DNA from: Casp-actino8 sp964563545
Lineage (GTDB): Bacteria; Actinomycetota; Acidimicrobiia; Acidimicrobiales; Ilumatobacteraceae
Direction of reading: 5' to 3'
Assembly (NCBI GenBank): GCA_964563545.1
Contig: CAZLXB010000001.1
Span: forward strand, 131,296-195,295
Length of the DNA: 64,000 bases
The position numbers and the translations under genes are program-made. The notes under the pieces were generated by a model. That model was not told where the DNA came from. It saw only the letters and a list, made by a program, of their open reading frames with translations, and made no database searches. Positions 23,403-31,622 of this stretch are shown here, piece after piece. The first letter of the stretch is position 1; the number at the start of each line of letters is the position of its first letter.

Positions 23403-24149
23403 TCAGGCTCCGGCTTGTTTGGCCACGGCGGCGGCCGCCGCCGCGATGGCCGCCGAGTCGCCCAGGTACTCAGCCGAGCGAACCGCCATCTGGTCGTCGA
23501 ACTCGTACCGACGGGGCGCACCAGTCGGGATGTTGAGTTCGGCGATCTCACCCTCGGAGATTCCTTCGAGATGCATGACGAGCGCCCGCAGTGAATTCCC
23601 GTGTGCCGTGACGAGAACATCGAGCCCGGAGCGAAGCTGGGGAACCACTTCGTCGTACCAATAAGGAAGCACTCGGGCGACGACATCTTTCAGACACTCG
23701 CTGGCGGGAAGTACCTCGGGGTCGAGCAACCGGTACCGACGATCGTTCACCGGATGTTCGGGGCTCGACACCTCCACCGGCGGCGGTGGTACGTCGAAAC
23801 TCCGCCGCCACAACTTGGTCTGCTCGGCTCCGTGCTTCTCGGTCGTCGCCTTCTTGTCGAGGCCCTGCAACGCGCCGTAATGCCGTTCGTTGAGTCGCCA
23901 TGAACGACTGACAGGCAACCACACCTGACCCATCGCTTCGAGCGCAAGATGGCAGGTCACGACGGCACGCTCGAGGAGTGACGTGTGCGCGTGATCGAAA
24001 TAGATGCCAGCGGCAGCCATCGTGCGACCGGCGGCGGCGGCTTCAGTTCGACCTTTGTCCGACAACGGAACGTCGTGCCAACCAGTGAAGAGGTTCTGCT
24101 GATTCCACGTGCTCTCGCCGTGGCGCAGGATCACGAGCGTGCCGACCAT
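23403..24149 (-). CDS. gpmA: 2,3-bisphosphoglycerate-dependent phosphoglycerate mutase
   Basis: 248 aa. The phosphohistidine motif LVILRHGESTWN is at residues 5-16, LNERHYGALQGLDK carries the substrate-binding Glu, and VTAHGNSLRALV carries the second catalytic His. FTGWHDVPLS is also typical. It interconverts 3- and 2-phosphoglycerate in glycolysis. AGGAGAACCCG lies before the ATG at 24149, 9 bp after asd, so it is translated from an operon message. The last 15 residues are Ala-rich. Confidence 0.93.
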   Translation of the reverse strand: MVGTLVILRHGESTWNQQNLFTGWHDVPLSDKGRTEAAAAGRTMAAAGIYFDHAHTSLLERAVVTCHLALEAMGQVWLPVSRSWRLNERHYGALQGLDKKATTEKHGAEQTKLWRRSFDVPPPPVEVSSPEHPVNDRRYRLLDPEVLPASECLKDVVARVLPYWYDEVVPQLRSGLDVLVTAHGNSLRALVMHLEGISEGEIAELNIPTGAPRRYEFDDQMAVRSAEYLGDSAAIAAAAAAVAKQAGA

Positions 24150-24158
24150 CGGGTTCTC

Positions 24159-25178
24159 CTAGAGGAAGAGTTCGGCGATCTGCACGGCGTTGAGTGCCGC
24201 ACCCTTGCGCAGATTGTCGTTGCTCACGAACAGCACGAGTCCTCGATCGCCATCGACGGATGAGTCCTGACGGATGCGACCGACGTAACTCGGGTCCTTG
24301 CCCGCAGCCTCGAGTGGAGTCGGGACATCGAGCACCACCACACCGGGTGCCTTCTGTAGGAGTTCGGTGGCTCGGGCCACCGAGATCGAACGGGCGAACT
24401 CGGCATTGATGCTCAAGGAGTGCCCCGTGAAGACCGGAACACGCACGCAGGTGCCCGATACCCGCAGATTCGGGATGGCAAGGATCTTGCGACTCTCATT
24501 GCGGAGCTTCTGTTCCTCGTCGGTCTCGAACGAACCGTCGTCGACGTACTTGCCCGCGTAAGGAAGAACATTGAACGCGATCGGCTTGGCGAACTTGGCC
24601 GGAGCCGGATACGGAACGGCCTCGCCGTCGAAAGTGAGTTCGCGTGCACCGCCGGTGACTTCACGCGCCTGCTTGTCGAGTTCGTCCACGCCGGCCAAGC
24701 CTCCGCCCGACACCGCTTGATAGGTGCTCACGACGATTCGCTGAAGATCGGCTTCATCGTGCAGAACCTTCAGGACCGGCATGGCGGCCATGGTCGTGCA
24801 GTTCGGATTGGCGATGATTCCCTTGGGCGCCCGGCGCGCCTCGGCCGGATTGACCTCGCTCACCACGAGGGGAACCTCGGGATCCATTCGCCATGCCGAT
24901 GAATTGTCGATCACGGTCACGCCGGCGGCGGCGAAGCGCGGCGCGAGTTCTTTCGACGACGATGCCCCCGCCGAGAACAGTGCGATGTCGAGCCCGTGAG
25001 GATCGGCCGTCGCGGCGTCCTCGACGACGATCGATTGGCCCTTCCAGGGAAGGGTGCTGCCCGCCGAACGGGCCGACGCGAAGAACCGGATTTCATCCAC
25101 GGGAAAACGGCGTTCTTCGAGGAGGGTCCGCATGACGGCTCCCACCTGTCCCGTTGCGCCGACGACACCGATACGCAT
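24159..25178 (-). CDS. asd: Aspartate-semialdehyde dehydrogenase
   Basis: 339 aa. NADP-binding GATGQVG (8-14), phosphate-binding SARSAG, active-site IANPNCTTM with the catalytic Cys (about 128), QAVSGGG, and HSLSINAEF with the acid-base His. It reduces aspartyl phosphate to the semialdehyde for Lys, Met, Thr and diaminopimelate. It lies just downstream of ask but has its own TAGCCT box in the 45-bp gap. Confidence 0.94.
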   Translation of the reverse strand: MRIGVVGATGQVGAVMRTLLEERRFPVDEIRFFASARSAGSTLPWKGQSIVVEDAATADPHGLDIALFSAGASSSKELAPRFAAAGVTVIDNSSAWRMDPEVPLVVSEVNPAEARRAPKGIIANPNCTTMAAMPVLKVLHDEADLQRIVVSTYQAVSGGGLAGVDELDKQAREVTGGARELTFDGEAVPYPAPAKFAKPIAFNVLPYAGKYVDDGSFETDEEQKLRNESRKILAIPNLRVSGTCVRVPVFTGHSLSINAEFARSISVARATELLQKAPGVVVLDVPTPLEAAGKDPSYVGRIRQDSSVDGDRGLVLFVSNDNLRKGAALNAVQIAELFL

Positions 25179-25185
25179 GGCTTGC

Positions 25186-25191
25186 AGGCTA
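25186..25191 (-). promoter_or_regulatory. -10 box TAGCCT, asd
   Basis: 7 nt before the ATG at 25178, inside the ask-asd gap. Confidence 0.5.
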
Positions 25192-25223
25192 ACTGTGGAC
25201 CGGCCCGGAAGGACCGGTCGATT

Positions 25224-25736
25224 TCACTTCCGCTCGGGCAGAGGTGCGCTGTACGCCTGGCCGCTGTCGAGTCCGAAGGCGGTGTGCAACGAACGGGCCG
25301 CCTTCTCGAGATCAGATGCCGGCACGACCACCGAGATCCGAATGGTGGAGGTCGAGATCATCTCGATGTTCACTCCCGAGTCGGCCAACGTGCGGAACAT
25401 CTTGGCCGCGATTCCCGGGCTCGTCTTCATACCGGCCCCGACGAGTGAGATCTTGGCGATCGAGTCGTCGTGAACGATGCCACTGGCACCGATCTGCGCG
25501 GCAACCGTGGCCACGATCGATTCGGCGACCTTCATGTCGGCCTTGGGAACCGTGAAACTGATGTCGGTCGTGCCGTCGGTGGACGTGTTCTGAACGATCA
25601 TGTCGACGTTCACGTTCGACTGCGCCAACGGCTCGAACAACGACGCCGAGATACCGGGTCGATCGGGAACCTTGCGCACCGTGACCTTGGCTTCACTGAC
25701 ATCGGTGACCACACCGGAGATGATCGGATCTTCCAT
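25224..25736 (-). CDS. Aspartate kinase beta subunit from an internal start
   Basis: The internal ATG 25736 (MEDPIISGVVTDVSEAKVTV) is preceded by AGGAG with 6 nt spacing, better than most starts here. In Corynebacterium and Bacillus the regulatory beta subunit arises by the same in-frame internal start at this point of the protein. The product would be 170 aa, the two ACT domains only. Confidence 0.55.
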   Translation of the reverse strand: MEDPIISGVVTDVSEAKVTVRKVPDRPGISASLFEPLAQSNVNVDMIVQNTSTDGTTDISFTVPKADMKVAESIVATVAAQIGASGIVHDDSIAKISLVGAGMKTSPGIAAKMFRTLADSGVNIEMISTSTIRISVVVPASDLEKAARSLHTAFGLDSGQAYSAPLPERK

Positions 25737-26474
25737 CGAAGGCTCCTGACTCGTGACCCAGGTACCCGGCTCCCACGTGAAGCTCGAGCGGACCTGGATG
25801 GGAACGTTGTGATTGCGGGCGAACTCGACCGAACGAAGCGCCAGAACCTTGCTGCCCGCTCCGGCCATCTCGAGCATCTCGTCGAAGTTGACGTGTGCGA
25901 GTTTGCGCGCCTGCGGGACGATGCGCGGATCGGCCGAGAACACGCCGGTGACATCGGTGTAGATCTCGCAACTATCGGCATTGAGTGCGGCCGCCAGGGC
26001 GACCGCGGTGGTGTCGGATCCGCCTCGACCGAGAGTGGTGATCTCGCGATCGGTGCTCACTCCCTGGAAACCGGCGACCACACACACCTTGCCGGCCGCC
26101 AGCGCTTCGCGGATGCGATCGCCCTTGACTTCGAGGATCTTGGCCTTCGTGTGCACGGTGTCGGTGATGATGCCCACCTGGCTACCCGTGAAACTCACGG
26201 CGTCGATGCCGATACCGGCCAACGCCATGCTCACCAACGACATCGAGATGCGTTCGCCGGTCGTGAGCAGCATGTCCATCTCGCGGCCAGGCTGGGTCGA
26301 AGACACCTCATTGGCGAGTTTGATCAGGTTGTCGGTCGACTTGCCCATCGCCGATACGACCACCACGACATCGGCTCCGTGACGCTTGGTGTAGGCCACG
26401 TGTTCGGCCACGGCGCGGATGCGCTCGGGATCGGCTACCGAGGTGCCGCCGAACTTCTGGACGATGAGTGTCAC
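25224..26474 (-). CDS. ask: Aspartate kinase (alpha subunit, with embedded beta start)
   Basis: 416 aa. The kinase domain has VQKFGGTSV, TTGERIS, GFQGVSTDREITTLGRGG and the SDTTAVALA loop. Two ACT domains follow (about 265-400), with ITDVSEAKVTV-like and VGAGMKTSPGIA segments that bind Lys and Thr for feedback inhibition. It phosphorylates Asp, first step of the aspartate family pathway. The GTG start at 26474 shares a mirror-symmetric promoter region with the cyclophilin gene. Confidence 0.94.
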   Translation of the reverse strand: MTLIVQKFGGTSVADPERIRAVAEHVAYTKRHGADVVVVVSAMGKSTDNLIKLANEVSSTQPGREMDMLLTTGERISMSLVSMALAGIGIDAVSFTGSQVGIITDTVHTKAKILEVKGDRIREALAAGKVCVVAGFQGVSTDREITTLGRGGSDTTAVALAAALNADSCEIYTDVTGVFSADPRIVPQARKLAHVNFDEMLEMAGAGSKVLALRSVEFARNHNVPIQVRSSFTWEPGTWVTSQEPSMEDPIISGVVTDVSEAKVTVRKVPDRPGISASLFEPLAQSNVNVDMIVQNTSTDGTTDISFTVPKADMKVAESIVATVAAQIGASGIVHDDSIAKISLVGAGMKTSPGIAAKMFRTLADSGVNIEMISTSTIRISVVVPASDLEKAARSLHTAFGLDSGQAYSAPLPERK

Positions 26475-26483
26475 GGAAATCGC

Positions 26484-26489
26484 AGGCTA
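26484..26489 (-). promoter_or_regulatory. -10 box TAGCCT, ask
   Basis: 9 nt before GTG 26474. It is the left arm of the palindrome AGGCTACTAGCCT (26484-26496). Confidence 0.55.
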
Positions 26490-26490
26490 C

Positions 26491-26496
26491 TAGCCT
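26491..26496 (+). promoter_or_regulatory. -10 box TAGCCT, cyclophilin gene
   Basis: 9 nt before GTG 26506; right arm of the same palindrome, one base from the ask box. Confidence 0.55.
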
Positions 26497-26505
26497 CTCC
26501 TCTCC

Positions 26506-27369
26506 GTGGGAACCGAAAAACGCCAGCGCAAGAAGTCGAACCGGGAGATGGGCCGTCAGATGCAGGCCCGCGCCGAACAGCGTCGCAAGTCCACCCGCCG
26601 CGGCATCACGATCGGTGCCATCGTCGTCGTACTCGTCGGGCTGTTCTTCCTGATCGCCTTCCTCACCAATGACGACTCTTCGACCGACGACTTTGCGTCT
26701 TCCACCGAAGCACCGACCGAAAGCACCCCGACATCGGAGAGCCCGGGCGACTCGACGGCTCCGGCCGGATCGGATGCTCCGACTCCCGACAAGGGTGAGT
26801 TCGAGTACGGCACGGGCGAATGCGCGCCTGCCGACGGATCGGCCACTCAAGTTCGCGACTTCACCGATGCTCCGCAACTGTGCATCGATCCGACCAAGAC
26901 CTACACCGCGCTCGTCGTCACCAACAAGGGTGAGTTCACCATCACCCTCGATCCGGCCAAGGCGCCCGGGGCCGTCAACAACTTCGTCAATCTCGCCCGC
27001 TACAAGTACTTCGACGGCACCGAGTGCCACCGGGCGATCCCCAACTTCGTCGTGCAGTGCGGCGACCCGACGGCCACCGGTTCGGGTGGACCTGGCTACA
27101 AATTCGCCGACGAACTCCCGGCCGACGGTGAGTACGAAATCGGATCGATCGCCATGGCGAACTCGGGGCCCGATACGAACGGAAGTCAGTTCTTCGTCAT
27201 CACCGGTTCGGATGGCGCCGGTCTGCCTCCGAGCTACAGCTTGTTCGGCAAGGTGACCGAAGGGCTCGATGTGGTGGCCGTGCTCGATTCGCTCGGTAAT
27301 CCGGCTAACAACGGAGTACCGCCCAAGGAGAAGATCGAGGTCACCTCGATCACGATCACCGAAGCCTGA
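26506..27369 (+). CDS. Membrane-anchored cyclophilin-type peptidyl-prolyl isomerase
   Basis: 287 aa. A very basic cytoplasmic head (MGTEKRQRKKSNREMG and more Arg) is followed by one helix (about 34-54, ITIGAIVVVLVGLFFLIAFL). A Ser/Thr/Pro/Asp-rich linker (to about 100) leads to the cyclophilin domain, with ECHRAIPNFVVQCGDP (Arg of the active site), GSGGPGYKF, and MANSGPDTNGSQFFV. The isomerase domain faces outside and may fold secreted proteins. A second, soluble cyclophilin lies at 58861-59418. Confidence 0.9.
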   Translation: MGTEKRQRKKSNREMGRQMQARAEQRRKSTRRGITIGAIVVVLVGLFFLIAFLTNDDSSTDDFASSTEAPTESTPTSESPGDSTAPAGSDAPTPDKGEFEYGTGECAPADGSATQVRDFTDAPQLCIDPTKTYTALVVTNKGEFTITLDPAKAPGAVNNFVNLARYKYFDGTECHRAIPNFVVQCGDPTATGSGGPGYKFADELPADGEYEIGSIAMANSGPDTNGSQFFVITGSDGAGLPPSYSLFGKVTEGLDVVAVLDSLGNPANNGVPPKEKIEVTSITITEA

Positions 27370-27373
27370 CGAC

Positions 27374-28456
27374 TCAGTCGAGTCCGAATTCGGCGATCTC
27401 CACCGGGCGCCGCTCGTCGATTGCACGATGCGCCGCTGCACCAACCACGACCGACCAGAGGCCGTCGCGGACATCGACTTCCGGGGATGAGCCTCGTCGA
27501 ACCGCATCGCAAAAGCGCGCGACCTCGATGAAACTCGCACCGAAGTGGAAGCCCACGTGGGCGACCGACGGATCCAGGGGAACCGGTACCGCCGATACTG
27601 AGCGATCCGAGCGTCGACCGACATGGATCGACCCGTCGCCCGGTACGTCGGCCTCCACTTTGCCGAGTGAGCCCACCACACGGATCTCCTGTTCCTGTCG
27701 CGATGCTTCGGCGAACATGCACAGATCGAGACTCGCCCGAACTCCATTCGCGTAGTCGACGATCACGAAGGCGTTGTCGAGGATGTCGGACCTCCGGCCG
27801 TCGTAGACCTCGTCCAGATGGTTCACGTCCTGCCCACCGCTCGCCATCACGCGCGCCGGCCGAACTCCGACGATCAGGTTCATGAGGTCGAAGAAATGGC
27901 AGCACTTCTCGACGAGCGTTCCACCGGTGTTGGCCGAGAAACGGTTCCAGTTGTCGACCTTCACGAGGAAGGGGAAGCGGTGTTCGCGAATCGACACCAT
28001 CTTCAGTTCGCCGAGGGCACCCGATCGCACCGTGTCGAGCAACCCGGCGATGGGTGCCATGTAGCGGTACTCCAAGCCGACCCAGGTGATCGCCGCACGG
28101 GAGTCGGCGAGGGACACGACTCGACGACAGTCTTCGACCGTCGTGCACATCGGCTTCTCCACGAGTACCGGAACGTCCGTGGCGAGAACATCGGCCAGAA
28201 CATCGATGTGCGTGTGATTGGGTGACGCCACGATCACCGCATCGACGACTCCCGCTCGGAGAAGTTCACGGTGATCCTCGAAGACGGCGACCGGAGGATG
28301 ATCGACTCCGAGGTTGTCCCGTGCCCAACCGATCGAACCCGGGTGCGGATCGCTCACGGCCGCGATCACCGCACCTTCGAGGGCGTTGACATTGCGAATG
28401 TGCTCGCATCCCATCATGCCGGTGCCGATGACACCCAGTCGCAGGGGTTCGATCAT
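27374..28456 (-). CDS. Gfo/Idh/MocA family oxidoreductase
   Basis: 360 aa. The NAD(P)-binding head LRLGVIGTGMMGCEHIRN, then VSDPHP, IVASPNHTH and VEKPMC (the conserved E-K-P). The C-terminal domain has the substrate-site Lys/His region around GTLVEKCCHFFDLMN. Members oxidise or reduce sugars, inositols and related polyols. The ATG at 28456 was chosen because GVIGTG follows at once; the frame is open further but without content. It starts 5 bp after the S51 gene and is probably cotranscribed with it. Confidence 0.88.
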   Translation of the reverse strand: MIEPLRLGVIGTGMMGCEHIRNVNALEGAVIAAVSDPHPGSIGWARDNLGVDHPPVAVFEDHRELLRAGVVDAVIVASPNHTHIDVLADVLATDVPVLVEKPMCTTVEDCRRVVSLADSRAAITWVGLEYRYMAPIAGLLDTVRSGALGELKMVSIREHRFPFLVKVDNWNRFSANTGGTLVEKCCHFFDLMNLIVGVRPARVMASGGQDVNHLDEVYDGRRSDILDNAFVIVDYANGVRASLDLCMFAEASRQEQEIRVVGSLGKVEADVPGDGSIHVGRRSDRSVSAVPVPLDPSVAHVGFHFGASFIEVARFCDAVRRGSSPEVDVRDGLWSVVVGAAAHRAIDERRPVEIAEFGLD

Positions 28457-28461
28457 CGGAC

Positions 28462-29088
28462 TCAGCCCGGCAGCGCGCCGATGATCTCGTTCGCGCCAAC
28501 CGACTCCCAACCAGACGACGTGTGCAACAAAGCCGACGACGACGGTAGGAAGACCAGCGGAACGTTGGCCAATTTCTTCGCCCGTGCGTGACGCTCTGCG
28601 GTGATCTGCTCGGATTGGGTGACGAGAGCCATTCCGGTCACGAGACCGAGGCCTAGTGCAAGTGCTCCACCACGCGGGTCGATCATGGGATCGCACAGTG
28701 CCGAGGCCGACGCACCGGCGCCGACCACCACGCCCCCGGTATCGAGAACAGTCTTCAACGCCGACCAGATCGGGGTGTCCTTGACGACACTTCTCAGGTG
28801 GATCGGGTTGTCACCCACCAGCCACACCGCACGCGATGACGCGACCACCGCGGCAGCTCCTTCGTCCATCGCCTCGGGTCGACTCATCACCATCAGTACC
28901 TCGACATCGATCTCCAAGCGCTCGGCCCACGACATCGCGGCCGCGATCAGGACCTCGGGGCGCTCGAATGCATCGGCCGTGGGAAGAACGGTGACGCGAT
29001 CGGCTTTGGCCGTCGCGAGAAGTCGACGGTCGAGCTCGTCATGCATCGAGAAAGGGCTACCGCCCTGGAGAACCACGGTTCCGGTCAT
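28462..29088 (-). CDS. Peptidase S51 / cyanophycinase-like protein
   Basis: 208 aa. VVLQGGSPF at the start, VTVLPTADAF, VWLVGDNPIHLRS and GVVVGAGASASALCDPM match the class I glutamine-amidotransferase-like fold of S51 peptidases. The Ser in AGASASAL sits where the GxSAGA nucleophile is expected, but the second Gly and Ala pattern is altered. Cyanophycinase and alpha-aspartyl dipeptidase are relatives; the substrate is unknown. The ATG at 29088 lies 6 nt after TACAGT. Confidence 0.75.
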   Translation of the reverse strand: MTGTVVLQGGSPFSMHDELDRRLLATAKADRVTVLPTADAFERPEVLIAAAMSWAERLEIDVEVLMVMSRPEAMDEGAAAVVASSRAVWLVGDNPIHLRSVVKDTPIWSALKTVLDTGGVVVGAGASASALCDPMIDPRGGALALGLGLVTGMALVTQSEQITAERHARAKKLANVPLVFLPSSSALLHTSSGWESVGANEIIGALPG

Positions 29089-29094
29089 GTCCCG

Positions 29095-29100
29095 ACTGTA
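29095..29100 (-). promoter_or_regulatory. -10 box TACAGT, S51 gene
   Basis: 6 nt before the ATG at 29088; fixes that start over the earlier in-frame codon at 29106. Confidence 0.5.
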
Positions 29101-29127
29101 CGGCACGTCTCCGGAGGACGAGAGAGG

Positions 29128-29904
29128 TCAGGAGGTGAGAAAACGTCCCTCGAGCCGATTCCACACATCGGCGTCCACACCGATGGTCGAGCAGTAATCG
29201 CGGATCGTTCCGTGATCGGAGCGGAGATCGGCGAGCAATCCGCTCATCGACGCCGGATCGGCCGCATGGAAGACCGCCGGGATCTCGTCGTAGCCCGCCG
29301 CGAACTCCGGGGCGTGTTCCATGATCCACTCGCGAGTACGTACTCCGGCTTCTTCACTCAGACCGAAATCAGCCGCGATGACATCGTCGTCCACTCCGAG
29401 TCCGGCGAGCAGAAGGGCCGCGAGCAAACCGGTTCGATCCTTGCCGGCCGCGCAGTGGAACACCGTCACCCCCGAATCTTCCCGACTCAGAACATCGAGC
29501 GCGCGGGCGAGCCGCTCCCCTCCTTCGGCGAGCATCAAGTGGTACTTGAGTCGGAGAAAGCCGGCCGGATCTCCGGTCCAATCCTGGGCATCGGCCATGT
29601 CCCAGGTCTGATCGATCACCGACAAATGATGGAACTGAACGTCGTGACGGTCGACTGGATAACGACCTCGCTCCTCGATCTCATGAGCGGTTCGCAGATC
29701 GATCACGGTCCGCACCCCGAGGCTCCGGACGATCTCGACGTCCTTCTTGGTCAGTCGATACAGACCGTCAGCTCGGAACACAGAGCGCCAGCGAGTCCGC
29801 CGCCCATCCCGGGTCGGGTAGCCACCCAGATCGCGAAAGTTGTGCACGGCATGGAGTCGCACCCAGCGATCGGGGTGGTGCACCTCGGCCGCCGACGTCG
29901 ACAT
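29128..29904 (-). CDS. Tyrosine/serine phosphatase (PTP, PtpB-like)
   Basis: 258 aa. NFRDLGGYPTRDG near residue 22, RSVFRADGL, DLRTAHEIEERGR, and the P-loop VFHCAAGKDRTGLLAA with the Cx5R catalytic motif (about residue 150). This is the Y_phosphatase3 family that includes mycobacterial PtpB. AGKDR is typical of the lipid- and dual-specific subgroup. Cytoplasmic, no signal peptide. Confidence 0.9.
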   Translation of the reverse strand: MSTSAAEVHHPDRWVRLHAVHNFRDLGGYPTRDGRRTRWRSVFRADGLYRLTKKDVEIVRSLGVRTVIDLRTAHEIEERGRYPVDRHDVQFHHLSVIDQTWDMADAQDWTGDPAGFLRLKYHLMLAEGGERLARALDVLSREDSGVTVFHCAAGKDRTGLLAALLLAGLGVDDDVIAADFGLSEEAGVRTREWIMEHAPEFAAGYDEIPAVFHAADPASMSGLLADLRSDHGTIRDYCSTIGVDADVWNRLEGRFLTS

Positions 29905-29911
29905 CCCAGCG

Positions 29912-29917
29912 ACGGTA
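29912..29917 (-). promoter_or_regulatory. -10 box TACCGT, phosphatase gene
   Basis: 7 nt before the ATG at 29904. Confidence 0.5.
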
Positions 29918-30002
29918 GTTGTCCCACGGGCTCCGCACGTTGCCCGAGTTACTGATCGGTAACTAGGGTTCCCGTGTCCACAACCAGGAAACGGAAAACA
30001 TC

Positions 30003-30851
30003 ATGGCGATCAACAAAGTCGGGATCATCGGCTCGGGAATCATGGGCTCGGGACTGGCCGAAGTAGCGGCTCGCGCCGGCCTGTCGGTCGTGGTGCGCTC
30101 TCGCTCGCAGTCGACCGCCGACGCCATGGTGGCGAGCGTGTCGAAGGGTCTGGCCAAGCAGGTCGAGAAGGGCCGCGCGACGGAGGAAGAAGCCAAGGCC
30201 ATCGTCGGTCGTATCACTGCCGTGTCCGATCTCTCCGCACTCGCCGATTGCGATCTCGTCATCGAGAGCGTCGTCGAAGACCTCGAGACCAAAAAGGCAC
30301 TCTTCGCCGAACTCGATGGCATCGTGAAAGCCGGAGCCATCATCGCCACCAACACCTCGACCCTCCCGGTGATCGAGTTGGCGATGGTCACCAAGCGTCC
30401 CGAACTCGTGTGCGGTATCCACTTCTTCAATCCGGCCACGGCCATGCCCCTCGTCGAAATCGTTCGTCCGCTCAGCGCCTCCGACTCGACCATCGAAACC
30501 GCCACCGCGTTCGCGACCACCTGCGGCAAGCAGCCGGTACAGGTCAAGGACCGCGCCGGCTTCATCGTGAATGCTCTTCTCTTCCCGTATCTCAACAATG
30601 CGATCCGGATGCTCGAGCAGGGAACGGCCAACATGGCCGACATCGACACCGCCATGAAGGGTGGCTGCAACTTCCCGATGGGACCGTTCGCCCTTCTGGA
30701 CCTCGTCGGTCTCGACACATCTCTCGCCATCCTCGACGCGCTCTACGCCGAGTTCCGCGACCCCAACTACGCAGCGGTGCCCACGCTCCGTCGCATGGTG
30801 GCGGCCGGCAAACTCGGACGTAAGACCAAGTCGGGCTTCTACGACTACTGA
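30003..30851 (+). CDS. 3-hydroxybutyryl-CoA dehydrogenase
   Basis: 282 aa, full length. NAD-binding GIIGSGIMGSG (8-18), NTSTLPV, HFFNPATAMPLVEIV with the catalytic His/Glu region, and the C-terminal domain ending GRKTKSGFYDY. It interconverts acetoacetyl-CoA and 3-hydroxybutyryl-CoA. AGGAAACGGAAA precedes the ATG. With the mutase two genes downstream it fits the C4 part of the ethylmalonyl-CoA pathway, though butanoate or fatty-acid metabolism are equally possible. Confidence 0.93.
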   Translation: MAINKVGIIGSGIMGSGLAEVAARAGLSVVVRSRSQSTADAMVASVSKGLAKQVEKGRATEEEAKAIVGRITAVSDLSALADCDLVIESVVEDLETKKALFAELDGIVKAGAIIATNTSTLPVIELAMVTKRPELVCGIHFFNPATAMPLVEIVRPLSASDSTIETATAFATTCGKQPVQVKDRAGFIVNALLFPYLNNAIRMLEQGTANMADIDTAMKGGCNFPMGPFALLDLVGLDTSLAILDALYAEFRDPNYAAVPTLRRMVAAGKLGRKTKSGFYDY

Positions 30852-30872
30852 TTCGTCGACACCGCGGACTCG

Positions 30873-31622
30873 GTGCGTACGGGTCTCGGTACGGTGATCG
30901 GCGTGAGTCCGCTGACCGACTTCCCGTCTCCGGACGACATCGCACGCTTCGAACGTCCAGCGATCGCGATCGGTCGTTCGCCGTGGGAGCTCGCATCCTC
31001 CCGTCGACTCGAGGGTGACCTCGTGGCCACGGGTGCCGACCTCGAACCGGCCACCCTGATCGATGCGTATTCACTCGGACTCTTCCCGATGCCGATCGGG
31101 CGGAAACGACTCGGTTGGTTCTGCCCCGAAGCGCGCGGCATCATCCCTCTCGACACGTTCCATGTTTCACGTTCGCTCCGCAAGAGTTGTCGGCGATTTC
31201 GAGTCACCCTCGACTCGTGTTTCACGCGCGTCATGCAGGCCTGCGGTGATCCTCGACGCGACCACGGCTGGATCAATCACGAGTTCGTCGCCGCCTACAC
31301 GCGATTGCACGAACTCGGCTGGGCTCACAGTGTCGAGGTCTGGCGAGACGACGACCTCGTCGGCGGTGTGTACGGCGTCCGCATCGAACGGTTCTTCGCC
31401 GGGGAGAGCATGTTCCACACGGCAACGGATGCTTCCAAGGTCGCACTCGTCGGCTTGATCGAGTTGTTGAAAGCGAGCGGCGTGACCCTCTTCGACGTCC
31501 AGTGGCTCACCCCCCATCTCGAGTCCCTCGGTGGCATCGAGATCCCGCGCGACGACTACCTCGGTCGTCTGTCCGAGGCGCAAAACCACCACCGACGACG
31601 ACAGACTGAGAACCATGGCTGA
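30873..31622 (+). CDS. aat: Leucyl/phenylalanyl-tRNA-protein transferase
   Basis: 249 aa. Landmarks LVATGADLEPATLIDAYSLG, LFPMPIGRKRLGWFCPEARG, GWINHEFVAAYTRLHELG, GGVYGVRIERFFAGESMFH and DVQWLTPHLESLGG define the family. It adds Leu or Phe to N-terminal Arg or Lys, marking proteins for ClpAP/ClpS turnover. GTG 30873 is used; GTG 30894 or 30903 would trim the unconserved head. The last 8 bp overlap the mutase start. Confidence 0.93.
   Translation: MRTGLGTVIGVSPLTDFPSPDDIARFERPAIAIGRSPWELASSRRLEGDLVATGADLEPATLIDAYSLGLFPMPIGRKRLGWFCPEARGIIPLDTFHVSRSLRKSCRRFRVTLDSCFTRVMQACGDPRRDHGWINHEFVAAYTRLHELGWAHSVEVWRDDDLVGGVYGVRIERFFAGESMFHTATDASKVALVGLIELLKASGVTLFDVQWLTPHLESLGGIEIPRDDYLGRLSEAQNHHRRRQTENHG

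Noticed and set aside
25470..26672. Rightward 400-codon frame opposite ask
   Set aside because: Antisense shadow of a clearly identified aspartate kinase.
26308..27747. Leftward 479-codon frame opposite the cyclophilin gene
   Set aside because: Antisense shadow, no motif; opposite frame has the cyclophilin signature.
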